Below the pieces are notes generated by a model. That model had not been told where the DNA came from. It saw only the letters and a list, made by a program, of their open reading frames with translations, and searched no databases. This document shows, piece after piece, positions 5,822-8,504 of a stretch of DNA of 8,504 bases. How positions within the stretch are numbered: position 1 is the first letter of the stretch; each line of letters opens with the position of its first letter. Position numbers and translations under genes: made by a program. Origin of the DNA: Pseudomonadota bacterium (GTDB taxonomy: Bacteria; Pseudomonadota; Gammaproteobacteria; Xanthomonadales; Xanthomonadaceae). Where the stretch lies: assembly GCA_023423675.1 (NCBI GenBank), contig JAFAFD010000293.1:1-8504 (forward strand), read 5' to 3'.

Positions 5822-5917
5822 ATCCACGCCATGCGTGGATGAATCGGGCGAGGTAGCGCCGGGCCATGCCTGGCGGACGCGGTGGATTCCACGCAGCCAC
5901 GCATGGCGTGGCTCTAC
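5818..5917. repeat. Three-unit SMAG cluster shared by two convergent genes
   Basis: Unit 1 is GTAG (5818-5821) with ATCCACGC-CAT-GCGTGGAT (5822-5840). Unit 2 is GTAG (5853-5856) with CGCCGGGC-CAT-GCCTGGCG (5857-5875, one G-T pair). Unit 3, inverted, is AGCCACGC-ATG-GCGTGGCT (5895-5913) with CTAC (5914-5917). The outer units are near-identical when unit 3 is read on the minus strand. The outer GTAG heads contain the stop codons of the PAP2 gene (plus strand) and of the VIT-VWA gene (minus strand). The cluster fills the entire convergent intergenic space. No T-tract terminator is seen, so the hairpins may define both 3' ends. Confidence 0.9.
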
Positions 5918-8504
5918 CGCACCTCGAACTCGCCCACCAGCACGGTCTCCGCGCGATCCTTCAGGCGCATGGTGACCATCTGGTCCTTCTGCTGCGGCGT
6001 GCCCCAATGCGTGGTCAGGCGCAGCATCAGGGTGGTCGCGCCGGTCACCAGCTGCTGGCGGCTGCCGAAGTAGTTGGCCTCCACCTTGTACCGGCCGGGC
6101 TTGGCATCGCGCAGCGAGAACTGCTCGGGGCCGTAGCCGCCGGTGAAGTCCTGCGACATCTGACCGCCCTGGTAGGTCAGCCGGTTGCCGTAGTACGCGC
6201 GCTCGCCGTTGGGATCGGTCACCCACAGGTCCATGTCGCTGTTGTCCGCGTCCCAGGCCAGCACCACGCGCAGGTCCAGCGGCATGGCCTGCAGCAGGCG
6301 TGGATCGATGCCGCGGGTATCGAGCTGCGGCCGGCTGCGTGACGCCAGGTTGGTCAGCTCATCCAGCGCGATCAGGGCGATGCCATCGAAGCGACCATCC
6401 CACGGGCGCACCACCACCTGGTACAGCGGTTCCAGCGCCTGCTGCGGCTTGCCGGCTGCGGCCAGCGCCAGGCCGAGATCGCGGAAGCTCTGCGGCTCCT
6501 CCTGCCCCATCGCCAGCACCTGTTCGAACACCGGCACGGCCAGCGCGGGCGCGTCGGCCTGCAGCAAGCGGTAGCCGAGCACGCGCAACAGGTGGCGGTT
6601 GTCCAGGTCCATCTCGGCCAGGTTGGACAGCACGCGCAGCGCCAGATCGCGCTGGTGCTGCTGCAGCAGCAGATCGGCGACGTCCAGGAAGAACGCGCTG
6701 CTGTCGGCATGCGCGGCACGCTCGGCCAAGTAGCGGTCGTACAGCTGGGCCGGCGGCCCCTGCCGCAGGCGACGCGCCACCGGCGAGTCGGGCTGCCATG
6801 CGGCCAGCTGGATGCCGAGCTGGCCGTTGTTCGCGGGCCCTGCCTCATCCTCGATCGCCGACCCGGTCACCGCGATGGCATCCAAGGATGTAGCGGCCGC
6901 CGGGGCCTGACGGCGTGCACGGGCGGTCTCCATCCGCGATTCGGCGGCCACCATCGGCGCGGGCGGCGGCGCAGGCGCGGCTGGTGCGGGCGCGGCGAGC
7001 AGTGCCATCGGTGCACTGGCGGCCGATGGGTCGTGGAGGATCTCCTTCGCTGCAGACGGCGGCGCCTGCTTCGGCCAGCTGCGGTTCCACCACTGCTGGC
7101 GCTCCTTCCACTGTGCGGCCACCTTGTCGAGCCTGCGGCGGTCCTCGGCTGCACGGTCGGCCACCTGGCGCGCATAGCCGCGGTCATAGTCGGCGCGCAG
7201 CGCACCGGCCGGGCGGATCGCGTAGCGCAGGTAGTCCTGCAGGGTTTCCAGCACGATCAGCGAGGTATCCGGGCCCACCAGCCCGAACTGCTGCGACAGG
7301 CGCTGCATCGCTTCGCGGTTGCTGCGCCGGTCCACCGCCAGCTGCTGCAGGCGCGCCTGCGCCCACAGGCCAGCCAGCAGGTCGCCATCGTCGCTGCGGG
7401 TGGTCGACGGTAGCCCCTGCCATTCGCCCCCATCGACGCGCACGCGCATCGGCACGCCCTCGGCCGCCAGGCGCGCATGCAACCACAGCCATCCCTGCGC
7501 TTCGCTGCGGCGATCGATCACCACATCCTGCACGCCACGCCCGGCGTCGATCTGGATATCCAGCGGCACGGACAGCAGTTCGCGCGTGGCAGCCTGCAGG
7601 TCATTGCCCAGCGCCACGAAACGGCCGCCGTGGGCCTCGCTCCAGCCACGCAGACGGGTGACATCGGTGCGTGCGCCGGCACTGCTGATCGCGAACAGGC
7701 GCTGGCCAGCGGCAAGCGTCGGCAGTGCTTCCGGGCCGTAGGTCAGCAGGCCATCACTGACCAGCAGGTATTCCTTTACGCCGGGCTGCGGCTGCCAGTT
7801 GGCCAGCGCGCTGGCGCCGTCCGGCCGCACCTGCTGCAGCGCCTGGCGCAGCGCGCTCCAGTCGCCCTTGCGGATACGGAAGCGCCGCTCGGCCTCGGGG
7901 CGGTCGCGCAGCACGGTCAGCACGACATTGCCCTCGCCCATCGCCGCGAAGTAGCGGTCCAGCAGCGCGAACTCGCGGGTGCGGTCGCGCTGGCCGGCGG
8001 AACCGGAACCATCCCAGAGCAGGCCAACGTCGCTCGGCACCGTGCGCAGCGCACGGTCAGCGGGCACCGGCAGCTGGGCCAGCAGGTAGTGACCGTCCTG
8101 CCACTTCGCCACCTGCACCTGCGACTGGCGCACCGCAGGCAGGGTCCACTGCAACTGTGCCGGCAGTTGTGCGCCACACCCCTGCCAGTGCAGCTGACCG
8201 CCCTGCAGGGCGAATGGTGCCTTGCCGGTAGTCGCAGCGCCTGCCGCCTGCAGATCCAGCTTTACCGAGGCCGCGCCTGCAGCGAACTGCAGCGGCAACG
8301 CCCATTGCCAGCCGTTACCGGCGTAGGCCAGCGGCTCACGCACCACCAGCTGCACGCGTCGACTGCCGCCGGCCGGGAGCGGATACACGCGCAGGCGGAA
8401 CTGGTTGCCCGCCGTCTGTTCCAGCAGGCCCGGGTCGACACCGCGGCGCGCGATCTCCTCGAACACCTGGCGGCCGCGATCCTTCGGCACCGGCACCGCC
8501 TCGC
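5914..8504 (-). CDS. VIT and VWA domain protein with TPR-like region and C-terminal DUF2135 (5' end outside window)
   Basis: An 862-residue fragment, open through the right edge; the true start and any signal peptide lie beyond 8504. Numbering begins at the first full codon. Residues 1-60 are the end of a VIT domain (EIARRGVDPGLLEQTAGNQF, then RLRVYPLP). A VWA domain follows at about 155-310, with the metal-site motif DGSGS at 164-168 and VSDG near 248-251; the usual Thr motif appears as DGASAL. An Arg/Lys-rich helical stretch lies at about 440-485 and an Ala/Pro-rich linker at about 500-525. SLDAIAVTGSAIEDE at about 549-563 resembles a TonB box. Helical repeats of TPR type span about 590-705. 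A DUF2135/YfaP-like beta domain (DADNSDMDLWVTDPNGERAY) lies at about 750-860. Proteins of this type are usually envelope-associated; the function is unknown. The stop TAG lies in CTAC 5914-5917. Confidence 0.88.
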   Translation of the reverse strand, partial: EAVPVPKDRGRQVFEEIARRGVDPGLLEQTAGNQFRLRVYPLPAGGSRRVQLVVREPLAYAGNGWQWALPLQFAAGAASVKLDLQAAGAATTGKAPFALQGGQLHWQGCGAQLPAQLQWTLPAVRQSQVQVAKWQDGHYLLAQLPVPADRALRTVPSDVGLLWDGSGSAGQRDRTREFALLDRYFAAMGEGNVVLTVLRDRPEAERRFRIRKGDWSALRQALQQVRPDGASALANWQPQPGVKEYLLVSDGLLTYGPEALPTLAAGQRLFAISSAGARTDVTRLRGWSEAHGGRFVALGNDLQAATRELLSVPLDIQIDAGRGVQDVVIDRRSEAQGWLWLHARLAAEGVPMRVRVDGGEWQGLPSTTRSDDGDLLAGLWAQARLQQLAVDRRSNREAMQRLSQQFGLVGPDTSLIVLETLQDYLRYAIRPAGALRADYDRGYARQVADRAAEDRRRLDKVAAQWKERQQWWNRSWPKQAPPSAAKEILHDPSAASAPMALLAAPAPAAPAPPPAPMVAAESRMETARARRQAPAAATSLDAIAVTGSAIEDEAGPANNGQLGIQLAAWQPDSPVARRLRQGPPAQLYDRYLAERAAHADSSAFFLDVADLLLQQHQRDLALRVLSNLAEMDLDNRHLLRVLGYRLLQADAPALAVPVFEQVLAMGQEEPQSFRDLGLALAAAGKPQQALEPLYQVVVRPWDGRFDGIALIALDELTNLASRSRPQLDTRGIDPRLLQAMPLDLRVVLAWDADNSDMDLWVTDPNGERAYYGNRLTYQGGQMSQDFTGGYGPEQFSLRDAKPGRYKVEANYFGSRQQLVTGATTLMLRLTTHWGTPQQKDQMVTMRLKDRAETVLVGEFEVR

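Noticed and set aside
4808..6226. 472-codon minus-strand open frame antisense to the PAP2 gene
   Set aside because: It is low-complexity His/Gln/Arg-rich sequence, antisense to a gene with all three PAP2 motifs and overlapping the VIT-VWA gene in another frame.

Overview
The window looks like a chromosomal segment of a high-GC gammaproteobacterium of the family Xanthomonadaceae, most probably Stenotrophomonas. The main reasons are high-GC coding regions with long antisense shadow frames, protein content typical of xanthomonads, and intergenic spaces filled with short GTAG-headed palindromes of the kind known in Stenotrophomonas maltophilia as SMAG repeats (REP/REPIN-type elements). The assignment rests on pattern recognition, not on a database search.

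Layout from left to right. Bases 1-90 are the right end of an IS3-like insertion sequence: the last 16 codons of its transposase, then the terminal inverted repeat. Bases 91-259 hold no gene, only short palindromes. On the minus strand follow a cytoplasmic XRE-type regulator with a MmyB-like ligand-binding domain (260-1042) and prfB for release factor 2 (1196-2321), with its intact programmed +1 frameshift. A REPIN (2400-2487) separates prfB from a minus-strand membrane-anchored LytTR regulator (2497-3396). This regulator is divergent from a plus-strand acyltransferase-3 membrane protein (3550-4755). Their shared intergenic region carries a 14-bp motif repeated exactly every 21 bp, which is how LytTR operators are usually built. 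Next comes a plus-strand PAP2-family membrane phosphatase (4847-5821). It converges on a minus-strand VIT-VWA-TPR-DUF2135 protein (5914 to beyond the right edge), which carries an internal TonB-box-like motif.

Two observations stand out. First, five of the six complete or 3'-complete chromosomal genes end in a TAG stop codon that lies inside a GTAG tetranucleotide. In three of them that GTAG is the head of a SMAG palindrome, and one repeat cluster (5818-5917) supplies the stop codons of both converging genes. Second, the LytTR/acyltransferase pair with its phased direct repeats looks like a self-contained regulatory unit in which the membrane regulator probably controls its own gene, the acyltransferase gene, or both.

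prfB next to a LytTR gene recalls the rpf (pathogenicity factor) region of Xanthomonas, where prfB and rpfD are close together. That link is from memory and tentative. The genes otherwise do not form one obvious pathway: translation termination, two regulators, two membrane envelope enzymes and a probably envelope-associated VWA protein.
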